Of a stretch of 64,000 nt of DNA, positions 1 through 8,060 are shown in pieces (within the stretch, counting starts at the first letter, position 1; each line of letters starts with the position of its first letter). Source of the DNA: Deferribacterales bacterium UBA4806 (GTDB lineage Bacteria; Chrysiogenota; Deferribacteres; Deferribacterales; UBA228); assembly GCA_002402635.1 (NCBI GenBank), contig DHGE01000048.1, positions 6,465-70,464 on the forward strand, in the 5' to 3' direction. The notes beneath the pieces are model-generated. The model did not search any database. It saw only the letters and a program-made list of their open reading frames with translations, and was not told where the DNA came from. The position numbers and the translations under genes were made by a program.

Positions 1-477
1 AAAGATAAGCAATTTGTGCTCATTTCTGTTCTTATTGACAATAAAAATGATCCGCTACTTGTAAAGCAAAATATAGCTGCTAAGTTGCTACTTAATACCC
101 ATTCTACAGCAGTTATGGGTATACTTGGAAAAGTTGTTGGGAACACAATGACAAATGTAAGCCCTAGTAATTTAAAACTTATTGGCAGAGCCACTTATCT
201 TATATTAACTCACGTAAACGATATGCTTACAAATCCAGATTTTGTAAAAAAATATGGTACTAGAAAATATATCAATTATATGGAAGCTAATGCAGTATTA
301 TATGATTCTATAAAGTATTTAAAAGGTATTGATTCAAAAAGTGATCAACCACCTGAAGTAGCGTTGTCAATAATTCGTATACTAGAGTCTTTAAAATTTA
401 TGAAATATATATCAAATGATGATGCTTTAAAGATAGTTACTGATGTAGGACTTGCAAATTATCTTTCAAGCCTCTAA
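1..477 (+). CDS. C-terminal part of a MurQ-like N-acetylmuramic acid 6-phosphate etherase (5' end outside window)
   Basis: The reading frame is open from base 1, so the GTG at 16 is probably internal and the gene is cut by the window edge. The visible part, about 158 residues, carries a segment (AAKLLLNTHSTAVMGILGKV followed by GN-M-NV and K-L--RA) that resembles the conserved stretch of the MurQ/GCKR SIS-domain family, where an 'AQKLVLN..ST..M..LGKVYGNLM' pattern is typical. MurQ cleaves the lactyl ether of MurNAc-6-phosphate to give GlcNAc-6-phosphate during peptidoglycan recycling in the cytoplasm. The gene converges on a NamZ-type muramidase, which would supply MurNAc and fits this reading. 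The recognition is from memory of the motif, and the C-terminal ~60 residues are not typical. Another SIS-domain protein remains possible. Confidence 0.6.
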   Translation, partial: KDKQFVLISVLIDNKNDPLLVKQNIAAKLLLNTHSTAVMGILGKVVGNTMTNVSPSNLKLIGRATYLILTHVNDMLTNPDFVKKYGTRKYINYMEANAVLYDSIKYLKGIDSKSDQPPEVALSIIRILESLKFMKYISNDDALKIVTDVGLANYLSSL

Positions 478-486
478 AATCTAAAT

Positions 487-1773
487 TCATTTATAAATCA
501 TATAACCTTTGCTATTTTCAATAAATTTATTAAGATCAGCTGAATAACTACTTACTATATTATTGACTGGCTTGTTATCAATTATGTTTTGTCTTAGCCA
601 ACTGTTTCCAACGAGTTTATCAAAATAATCATTATTAAAAGTGAGCTTGCCGGGATAAAGTTTTTCAATCATTTCTAAAATATGTAGTGTCGTTTCAAAT
701 GGTTTATATAAGTTTCTGTCTAAAACGTGAAGCTGGGCCCCACCACATAACTTATTTGCATATTTTGAAAATGTAGGAGTAAACCAGTTTTCTCTGAATT
801 TCACACCAGGTAGATTTAAAGCATTTAATTTTTTTGCTAAAACATATCCATCAATCCAGGGCGCTCCAAAAAATTCAAAGGGTTTCGTTGTTCCTCTACC
901 TTCAGAAATATTCGTGCCCTCCAGTAAAACTTGTCCTGGATATACAATCGCTGTATCTAATGAGGGCATGTTTGGTGATGGTATAACCCACGGTAAGCCT
1001 GTAGAATCAAACCACATATCTCTTTTCCAGCCTTTCATTGGTATAACAGTAAGTTTTACTTTACTGCTGAGAAATTTTTCGTTAAAAAGCCATGCCAATT
1101 CACCAATAGTCATGCCATGCCTCATTGGTATTGGATATAGCCCTATAAAGGAACTGTGGCCGGGGTATTCAAGTATGGGGCCTTCCATTGAACCACTAAC
1201 AGGATTTGGTCTATCTAAAACAATAAAGCCTATACCATTTTTAGCTGCAGATCTCATAACATATGCCATAGTTGCTATATAAGTGTAAACTCTTGTACCG
1301 ACATCCTGAATATCAATTAATATTATGTCAATTCCTTTTAGCATGTCATTTATGGGAGTTTTGCCTTTTTCTATAGTATCAAAAGAAGTCATATATTCAT
1401 CTATATTTTCTATAGCATTTTCTGGCTGAATGAGATTCTGCCCATAAAGGCTATAGACAGGTATATTATATTTATCGTCAATATAGTATGATACATATTC
1501 TCCTGCTTGAGCATTGCCTCTAACTCCATGTTCTGGTCCGTAAAGGGCTACTAAATTAACTTTTTTACTTATGAGTAAATCTATTGTACTATCTAAATCT
1601 TTATTTCTTCCTGTTGGATTAGTTATTAATCCAACTCTTTTACCTTCAACTAAGTAAAGATACTTATCTAAAAATACATCAACACCCAATATGACTTTAC
1701 AAAAACCATTGACAATAAAAAAATTAAAAACAAATACAAAAAATATTACTTTCAATTTTGTTGCATACTGCAT
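487..1773 (-). CDS. namZ: Secreted exo-beta-N-acetylmuramidase, NamZ/DUF1343 family
   Basis: The 428-residue protein begins with a short charged start and a hydrophobic stretch (about residues 8-25) that reads as a signal peptide, so it should act in the periplasm. The family's hallmarks are present: GLITNPTG (48-55), YGPEHGVRG (79-86), DIQDVGTR (154-161), DRPNPVSG (187-194) and an EGRGTTKPFEFFG stretch near 290-305. Characterised NamZ enzymes remove MurNAc from the non-reducing end of peptidoglycan fragments. AAGGAG lies just upstream of the ATG, supporting the start. The gene sits 27 bases downstream of tRNA-Thr on the same strand and converges with a MurQ-like gene, suggesting a muropeptide-scavenging pair. 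Family assignment is strong; the exact substrate is inferred. Confidence 0.88.
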   Translation of the reverse strand: MQYATKLKVIFFVFVFNFFIVNGFCKVILGVDVFLDKYLYLVEGKRVGLITNPTGRNKDLDSTIDLLISKKVNLVALYGPEHGVRGNAQAGEYVSYYIDDKYNIPVYSLYGQNLIQPENAIENIDEYMTSFDTIEKGKTPINDMLKGIDIILIDIQDVGTRVYTYIATMAYVMRSAAKNGIGFIVLDRPNPVSGSMEGPILEYPGHSSFIGLYPIPMRHGMTIGELAWLFNEKFLSSKVKLTVIPMKGWKRDMWFDSTGLPWVIPSPNMPSLDTAIVYPGQVLLEGTNISEGRGTTKPFEFFGAPWIDGYVLAKKLNALNLPGVKFRENWFTPTFSKYANKLCGGAQLHVLDRNLYKPFETTLHILEMIEKLYPGKLTFNNDYFDKLVGNSWLRQNIIDNKPVNNIVSSYSADLNKFIENSKGYMIYK

Positions 1774-1800
1774 TCAATGCTCCTTTATTAAACTATTCAA

Positions 1801-1874
1801 AGCTGGCAGGGGGACTTGAACCCCCGACCTGCTGATTACAAATCAGCTGCTCTAGCCAACTGAGCTACGCCAGC
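1801..1874 (-). tRNA. tRNA-Thr (anticodon TGT)
   Basis: Read on the minus strand, the sequence folds as a standard cloverleaf. The acceptor arm is GCTGGCG paired with TGCCAGC (one G-T pair), followed by a D arm TAGCTCAGTTGGCTAGAGC. The anticodon stem GCTGA/TCAGC encloses the loop TTTGTAA, and the T arm GGGGG-TTCAAGT-CCCCC is intact. The anticodon TGT reads threonine codons. The discriminator base is T and CCA is not encoded. It lies between the molybdopterin oxidoreductase gene and namZ on the same strand. Confidence 0.97.
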
Positions 1875-1942
1875 AAATATAGACAATTCTTTCTATCTTT
1901 TAAAAATAACTGTAAAAATTTTAAGAAAAAATAAATAAGCGG

Positions 1943-3643
1943 TCAAGTGGTTAAATTACTATTCAACTTGGATATACTGACATAAGTATCATAATAAGCA
2001 AGTCCATTATACGCATCTGTAGCCATACTTTCTATTAAAGTATTAGGACTTTTGCCATTAAGTAGTCTATTTTTATGAATGAGAATAACATTATTTAGTT
2101 TTTTAGACACTTTACAAGGTCCGCTTATATTTCCGCATTTATTATATAAAGAAATATTATCACCATCTTTTATATTTTCAAGTTCTGCAATTTGATTAGC
2201 TACATAGATAAAATTGTCTTTTTCAAAATCTTCTTTTAAATATTGTGAATTTAAGTATGCATAGTGCGAATTTGTTAGCAGTTGATATACTTTATCAGGT
2301 TTTGAAGGAAAAATTAGGGGCAATTCTTTACCTTTATATTTTCTTTTTTCAGGTTCTTCATTATTTATTAGTTCATTAATATCTTCAATATTAATATTAA
2401 AATTTAATTTATTTGAGAGATCTTTTACTATATCTATATCAGAAGGAAATCTATTTATGGCTCTTTTTTTTCGGGTTTTCAAGCTGTGAAAAAAATAACT
2501 ACTCTGAATATCTTCCTGACAGAACATTCCACCAACTTTTATAAAGTAATCTGCATATTTAGTTGTTTCTGTTTCTATTGTGTCAACAACAATTAATTTT
2601 ATTTTCTTCAAGCACCTCTGCCATTCACTACTGTCTGGATAGGTTATAGCAGGATTTGCAGCAACAACAAATAATATATCAAAATAATTCTCCTTTAACA
2701 ATCCAACAACTTTTGCAACATTAATTAGATTCTTTTTATCTATATTCAAATTTTTAAGGTTAGATTTTGATGATCTTCCATAGTATAAATATTCCAAATT
2801 ATCAGTTAAATACGCAAGTTTATTAATCCATTGTACTATATTTTTCCCATTTTTATATCTTTGCAGTCCATAGCCTGTAATAAAAGCTGTCTTTTTAAAT
2901 TTTATCATACTGGTAAGTGCATCAATAACAGCTCTATTTATACCAGCTAATTTTAATAAGCCGTTTTCATCAATATTTTCATCTATTAACTTCATTTTTT
3001 TAAGTAAAAGTGCGCACAATATATTGTCGCATCCAGGGTTAATTGCAACATAATAATCAGATAAACTTGCTGAATCAGTAAAAACTGGATCAATATATAC
3101 AATTTTCTTTCTTCTATTTTTCAATTTTTTTAAATAGGCATATAAATGGGGACTTGTTACTTTTGCATTTTTGCCAAAGAGAAATATAACTTCAACTTCT
3201 TCTAAATTGCTAATAACCGGATTATAATACATTCCAAAATCTTCAATATGAGCAGAAATACCTGTTTCATCACAGGGGCTTCCTTCTATAAAATATACAT
3301 TATTAAAATATGACATTAATAAATCCCAATAGCCCATATTATAAGCGATACTGCCAGAACCTCTTAAATATAGAATTTTTTTTTCTATATTAGAATTTAA
3401 GAAAAGCCCTAACTTATTAATAACAGATTCTGTATTACAGATTTCTTTATTTCCATTAATGTCATTAAAATAACTTTCACTATTGTTTTCTATTTCTCTT
3501 ATATAAAATTTCTTTAATTTACTGCAGAGGAAGTTATTTTTTAAATAACTAATATTTTCGGATTTAAAAATTACTTGATTATTGTTTTTTATAAACTCAA
3601 ATCCACATAAGTCAGGACAATCTTTTGAACAAAAATATTTCAT
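1943..3643 (-). CDS. Molybdopterin-dependent oxidoreductase (MopB superfamily), short form
   Basis: The N-terminus has a 4Fe-4S binding pattern with C5, C9, C13 and C40, including the KDCPDLCG run typical of bis-MGD oxidoreductases. A GSPCDETG segment around residue 124 sits where many family members carry the cysteine ligand of molybdenum or tungsten. The C-terminal ~120 residues look like the dinucleotide-binding domain (I-VANQ-A-L--IKDGD, then G-CKVSKKL). At 566 residues it is shorter than most formate dehydrogenase or nitrate reductase catalytic subunits. No Tat signal is visible, so it is probably cytoplasmic. No partner iron-sulfur or membrane subunit lies next to it; rnr is 16 bases upstream. 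FdhD and MobA, which mature such enzymes, are encoded about 9 kb away. The substrate cannot be read from the sequence. Confidence 0.8.
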   Translation of the reverse strand: MKYFCSKDCPDLCGFEFIKNNNQVIFKSENISYLKNNFLCSKLKKFYIREIENNSESYFNDINGNKEICNTESVINKLGLFLNSNIEKKILYLRGSGSIAYNMGYWDLLMSYFNNVYFIEGSPCDETGISAHIEDFGMYYNPVISNLEEVEVIFLFGKNAKVTSPHLYAYLKKLKNRRKKIVYIDPVFTDSASLSDYYVAINPGCDNILCALLLKKMKLIDENIDENGLLKLAGINRAVIDALTSMIKFKKTAFITGYGLQRYKNGKNIVQWINKLAYLTDNLEYLYYGRSSKSNLKNLNIDKKNLINVAKVVGLLKENYFDILFVVAANPAITYPDSSEWQRCLKKIKLIVVDTIETETTKYADYFIKVGGMFCQEDIQSSYFFHSLKTRKKRAINRFPSDIDIVKDLSNKLNFNINIEDINELINNEEPEKRKYKGKELPLIFPSKPDKVYQLLTNSHYAYLNSQYLKEDFEKDNFIYVANQIAELENIKDGDNISLYNKCGNISGPCKVSKKLNNVILIHKNRLLNGKSPNTLIESMATDAYNGLAYYDTYVSISKLNSNLTT

Positions 3644-3659
3644 TAATGATGTTATAATA

Positions 3660-5732
3660 TTATGCTAATCTAAAGTCTACTTCTAAGAAATCATAATTTA
3701 TTTTATCAAGAACCACTTCAATTATATCCCCTACTCTGAATCTTTTTCCTTTATGCTTTCCTAACAAAACTGATGAATCGGCATCAAAGATATAATAATC
3801 GTCTTCTAACTTTGAAATAGCGACAAATCCTGTTAAGAGCAAATATTCTATAAAAATAAAAAAACCGCTAGATCTAACTCTATTTATATAACCTTTATAG
3901 ATATTATCTCTATTCTTCTCTAAATATTTTATTTTTTTAAATTGTTGTACTTCTCTTTCTGCGCTGTCTGCCAACTCTTCCATATTTGAAGAATGTTCTG
4001 CAGCATTTTTTAGCCAGTCACTATCAACATCAAAATTATAATTAAACAGATATTTTTTTAACAGTCTATGGATTATAAGATCTGGATATCTTCTTATTGG
4101 TGAAGTAAAATGTGTATATGATTTTGATGCCAACCCAAAATGGCCTATATTTTGTGTTGAATAAAGAGCTCTTTGCATACTTCTCACAAGTATTGAACTT
4201 AAAATATAGCTATAGGAAGTTGTAATAATATAATCAGAAATAAGTTGAATAACCTTTGGATTTATAACTTTTGGAACGTCTAAATATATACCAAAATTTT
4301 TGCACTGATTTACAAATTCTAAAATCTTCATCCTATCAGGTTCCCCATGAACCCTAAAAATAGAAAAGTGCGATTTTTCTTCAAGGTATTTTGCCACCAC
4401 TTCATTTGCCTCTAACATAAAATTTTCAATCATTCTATGTGAAATTTTACGCTCTAATGGACAAATACTTATTAAATTCCCTGAATTGTCAAATTTGAAT
4501 TCAGGTTCTGGCAAATCAAAATCAATCATGCCAAGTTCTTTTTTTCTCTCAGTTAACTTTTTAGATAATTCTTCTGCATTTTTCAACATGTCCAATAATT
4601 TTTTATCTTTTGTAATAATTTTTTCTTCTAAAATGTCGGCCACATAATTGTATGTAAGTCTATAGTTACTATTAATAACAGACTCATAAAAATTCACATT
4701 TAAAATGGTGCCGTTTAAATCATAATCAATTTTTACAGTTAGAGCTAATCGATCTACTTCAGGTTTTAAACTACATAAATCATTAGATAGTTTTTCAGGC
4801 AACATTGGTATTGCAAATTCTGGGAAATATACACTAGTTCCTCTTTTGTATGCTTCTTTATCAATTAAAGAGTTAGGCTTTACATAGTATGCCACATCTG
4901 CTATATGTACATATAATATATATTTTTCTTTATCCTTTATAACAGTTATGGCATCGTCAAAATCCCTTGCATCTTCACCATCTATTGTTACAGTAAAAAG
5001 ATCTCTTAAATCTGTTCTATTTTTATATTCATCAATAGGTACATTAATATTTTCTAATTCCTGTTTAACCATTTTTGGAAACTTCACAGACAATTCATAC
5101 TTTTCCAGAACTATTTTATTTTCAATTCCTGGCTCTCCTAATTGCCCTAATGTTTTTAATATCTTACCCTCAGGATTTTTTCTTTTTTCAGGAAAATGAA
5201 TAATACTGCAAACAACAACGTCATTATCTTTGAGAGTTGATGCATATTTGCTTGGTATGTAAATATCGTAGAAAAACTTTTTCATAAATGGAATTACATA
5301 GGCAAAATGTTTTGACTTCTCAACTCTACCAACTAAACGAGTATACTTTCTTTCTAAAACTTTTACTACATAAGCCTCTTTCTTCCCATTGTATTCTTCA
5401 ACCCTTATAGCGACTCTATCGCCATGAACTGCTCCATTTAATTTATTAGGTGGTATAAAAAGATCTTCAATAACACTATCATCAGCAATAAAAAAGGCAT
5501 AACCATCTGGATTGCCGTCAACTGTACCCGTATAAAGACACAACTTGTTTATAGAAGAATACTTACCAGATTTTAACTTTACTATTTCATTCTCTTTAAT
5601 AAGTTCATTCAATAAATTTTTTAACTTTACAGGGTTAATTGAAAATTCTTGTGAAATTCTCTTAAAAGTAACAGGTTTATCCTGCAAAAATATAAAAGTT
5701 CGAATTTTTGTTTTTAAATTATTTAATTCCAT
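3660..5732 (-). CDS. rnr: Ribonuclease R
   Basis: RNase R is a processive 3'-5' exoribonuclease that degrades structured RNA and takes part in tmRNA-linked decay. The 690-residue protein has an N-terminal winged-helix-like part (about 1-65), cold-shock/OB segments (about 68-200), and the RNB catalytic domain starting near 240. The metal-binding DGEDARDFDDAI motif is at 251-262, and an S1 RNA-binding domain occupies the last ~75 residues. Length is slightly below enteric RNase R because the long basic tail is missing. Its start overlaps the end of the upstream response-regulator gene by 14 bases, implying translational coupling. RNase II is the alternative, but the winged-helix and S1 arrangement favours RNase R. 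Confidence 0.95.
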   Translation of the reverse strand: MELNNLKTKIRTFIFLQDKPVTFKRISQEFSINPVKLKNLLNELIKENEIVKLKSGKYSSINKLCLYTGTVDGNPDGYAFFIADDSVIEDLFIPPNKLNGAVHGDRVAIRVEEYNGKKEAYVVKVLERKYTRLVGRVEKSKHFAYVIPFMKKFFYDIYIPSKYASTLKDNDVVVCSIIHFPEKRKNPEGKILKTLGQLGEPGIENKIVLEKYELSVKFPKMVKQELENINVPIDEYKNRTDLRDLFTVTIDGEDARDFDDAITVIKDKEKYILYVHIADVAYYVKPNSLIDKEAYKRGTSVYFPEFAIPMLPEKLSNDLCSLKPEVDRLALTVKIDYDLNGTILNVNFYESVINSNYRLTYNYVADILEEKIITKDKKLLDMLKNAEELSKKLTERKKELGMIDFDLPEPEFKFDNSGNLISICPLERKISHRMIENFMLEANEVVAKYLEEKSHFSIFRVHGEPDRMKILEFVNQCKNFGIYLDVPKVINPKVIQLISDYIITTSYSYILSSILVRSMQRALYSTQNIGHFGLASKSYTHFTSPIRRYPDLIIHRLLKKYLFNYNFDVDSDWLKNAAEHSSNMEELADSAEREVQQFKKIKYLEKNRDNIYKGYINRVRSSGFFIFIEYLLLTGFVAISKLEDDYYIFDADSSVLLGKHKGKRFRVGDIIEVVLDKINYDFLEVDFRLA

Positions 5733-7128
5733 ATTTATCCATTTTTTTTCTTAATGTATTACGATTAATGCCAAGCAAGTCAGCTGCCTTACTTTTATTC
5801 CCTTTACAAAATTGCAGTGCTGCCTTTATTAAAGGAAATTCTACTAAATTCATATACACTTCATAGGGCATAAAAGTATTCTCCATTATATTAGAATTCT
5901 CTGATTTACTGAAGTATTGAAGAGCAAGCTCGTATAAATTATTATATAAAGAGAAATCCTCTAGGTTATCTTGTTCATTCTTAATATTGTCTGGTAGATC
6001 ATCTATAGTTACCTTTGAAGAGCTATTATTTATAAGTAAATAAATTATTGTATTTTCTAATTCTCTTATGTTACCTGGCCATTTATATCTAGCAAGCACT
6101 TCGAATACTTCATTGTCAATTTTTACCGTATCGCCTTTTAAGTGAGAATATTTGCTAATAAAATGATTCACTAAAATAGGTATATCTTCTTTTCTATCCC
6201 TCAATGACGGCATTTTTATATTGACAACATTTAATCTATAGTACAGGTCTTCTCTAAATTTATTATTTTTCATTAAGGATAATAAATCTCTGTTAGTAGC
6301 AGCCAAAATTCTAACATCTAGTTTTATTATATTATTTGAACCCACACGAGATAATTCTTTGTCCTGAATAACTCTTAAAAGCTTAGATTGCAGATTATAA
6401 TCTAATTCTGATATTTCATCTAATAGAATAGTTCCTCCGTTGGCCATCTCGAATTTACCTACTTTATTTGCATTTGCTCCAGTGTAGGCTCCTTTATCAT
6501 AACCAAACAATTCACTTTCAATCAGCTCCTTTGGTATAGCTGCCATGTTTATAGCAACAAATGGTCTATTATATCTATTGCTTTGATTGTGGATCATTTT
6601 TGCTATCACTTCTTTTCCAGTGCCTGTTTCTCCGGTTATTAAAACTGATATGTCTGATTTCGCTACTCGTCCTATAAGTTTATATATATCTAGCATTCTT
6701 TTATTTAATGTTTGAAAATCGTACTTTAAATCGTTTTCAGAAGTGACTATGTTTTTATTAGATTGCAATTTTATAATATTTAATAGCGATCCTTTAATTT
6801 CCTTAATATCAAAGGGTTTAGGAAAAATATCTACAGCGCCGATTTTAATAGATTCTATAATGTTTGTACTAGTATTCTGTGCTGTTATAATAATAAAATT
6901 TATCTGTGGATATTGCTTAATCCATTTTTTTACAAAAACCAAAGCATTTATATCATTAATAAATATATCAACAATGCATGCATCAATAGGCAATTCATTT
7001 AATATGGTTTCTGCTTCTTCAATAGTCGATGCAGTATGAATGTAGAAATCCTTATCACTTAATCCTTCTTTTAGTACCCATAAAATATTTTCCTCATCAT
7101 CTAACAATAGAACATTAAATTTATTCAT
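5719..7128 (-). CDS. NtrC-family sigma-54-dependent response regulator
   Basis: The order is receiver, AAA+ and Fis-type helix-turn-helix. The receiver (1-115) has the acidic pair D10/D11, phospho-acceptor D54 and K104. The AAA+ ATPase has Walker A GETGTGKE at 166-173 and the sigma-54 contact loop GAYTGA at 213-218, a common variant of GAFTGA. The last ~25 residues (DLLGINRNTLRKKMDKYG) form the Fis-like DNA-binding helix pair. It should use ATP hydrolysis to activate RpoN-dependent promoters, and rpoN is encoded in this window at 30838-32232. The sensor kinase is directly upstream with a 2-base gap. Target genes cannot be deduced. The pair resembles NtrBC/GlnLG, but nitrogen control is not proven. 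Confidence 0.93.
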   Translation of the reverse strand: MNKFNVLLLDDEENILWVLKEGLSDKDFYIHTASTIEEAETILNELPIDACIVDIFINDINALVFVKKWIKQYPQINFIIITAQNTSTNIIESIKIGAVDIFPKPFDIKEIKGSLLNIIKLQSNKNIVTSENDLKYDFQTLNKRMLDIYKLIGRVAKSDISVLITGETGTGKEVIAKMIHNQSNRYNRPFVAINMAAIPKELIESELFGYDKGAYTGANANKVGKFEMANGGTILLDEISELDYNLQSKLLRVIQDKELSRVGSNNIIKLDVRILAATNRDLLSLMKNNKFREDLYYRLNVVNIKMPSLRDRKEDIPILVNHFISKYSHLKGDTVKIDNEVFEVLARYKWPGNIRELENTIIYLLINNSSSKVTIDDLPDNIKNEQDNLEDFSLYNNLYELALQYFSKSENSNIMENTFMPYEVYMNLVEFPLIKAALQFCKGNKSKAADLLGINRNTLRKKMDKYGIK

Positions 7129-7130
7129 TT

Positions 7131-8060
7131 TTATAAAGGCAATAAAATTGAGAAGGTTGTGCCTACACCATTTATACTTTTAAATTCAATTTTTCCATCG
7201 TGACTTTCTATAATTTGTCTTGCTATAGAAAGTCCTAGACCAAATCCCTTAGACTTAGTGCTAAAAAAGGGTTTAAAAATTTTCTCTCTTACCTCTTCGC
7301 TGATTCCACCTGCTAAATCTGTAATATTAAATTTCACCATATTAGAATACACATTGTTTAATTTATCATAATATTTTATTGATGATTCAATGAATATAGA
7401 TATGTTTATTACACTATTTTTTTTGGCTTCACAAGCATTTTTTATAATATTATAAAATGCTCTAAATAGTTTTTGTTTATCCCCACAAATTTTATCTATA
7501 GCTGGATCAAATTCGACTTTAAAGGTTATATCCGAAAAAATTATTCTTAATGATGCAATTATCTCATCAATAAATTCAGGTAGATTAATTTCCGATTTAA
7601 TTAAAATAACTTGTTTTATCAGTTTCAATTCTTCTAAAAGAGTTTTTATTCTATCAATTTCACTAGATACTATTTTAACACATTCCATTGTGTAATTATC
7701 TAAATGTTTATCTGACAAAATTTGCATTATACCATCAATTACTGTTAGAGGATTTTTAATTTCATGCAAAAAGGAATCTATATCAATATAATGCTCAAAC
7801 TTGTAAGAAATATTAGTAATATCTATAAAATTTACCACCCAAAAATCTATTTCTTTATCAACAACTAAGAAAAATATATTTGCTGATAAATTAACAATAA
7901 ATTCACCGCGTTCAACTTTTTCGATTATAAAATCTGCTAAATTACGTATGTTAAGCTTTGTAAATTCACTCCATATGTTTTCAAAATTATTTGAATAATT
8001 TGTTATTTTTTTATTTTTATCGATTATAATAAATGGAAATTTATGGAACCTTTCTATCAT
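7131..8060 (-). CDS. NtrB-like cytoplasmic sensor histidine kinase
   Basis: This 309-residue kinase has an N-terminal ~85-residue PAS-like segment, then a dimerisation domain with the phospho-accepting H99 in FLHEIKNPL. The HATPase domain carries an N-box-like NIIKNACEAK, a G1-type DLAGGISEE and a G2-type GFGLGLSIARQII. No membrane segment is visible, so it senses a cytoplasmic signal. It is followed immediately by the sigma-54 response regulator, its obvious partner. Its ATG overlaps the stop of the upstream penicillin-binding-protein gene by one base. The architecture matches NtrB, but other kinases that work with NtrC-type regulators share it. Confidence 0.9.
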   Translation of the reverse strand: MIERFHKFPFIIIDKNKKITNYSNNFENIWSEFTKLNIRNLADFIIEKVERGEFIVNLSANIFFLVVDKEIDFWVVNFIDITNISYKFEHYIDIDSFLHEIKNPLTVIDGIMQILSDKHLDNYTMECVKIVSSEIDRIKTLLEELKLIKQVILIKSEINLPEFIDEIIASLRIIFSDITFKVEFDPAIDKICGDKQKLFRAFYNIIKNACEAKKNSVINISIFIESSIKYYDKLNNVYSNMVKFNITDLAGGISEEVREKIFKPFFSTKSKGFGLGLSIARQIIESHDGKIEFKSINGVGTTFSILLPL

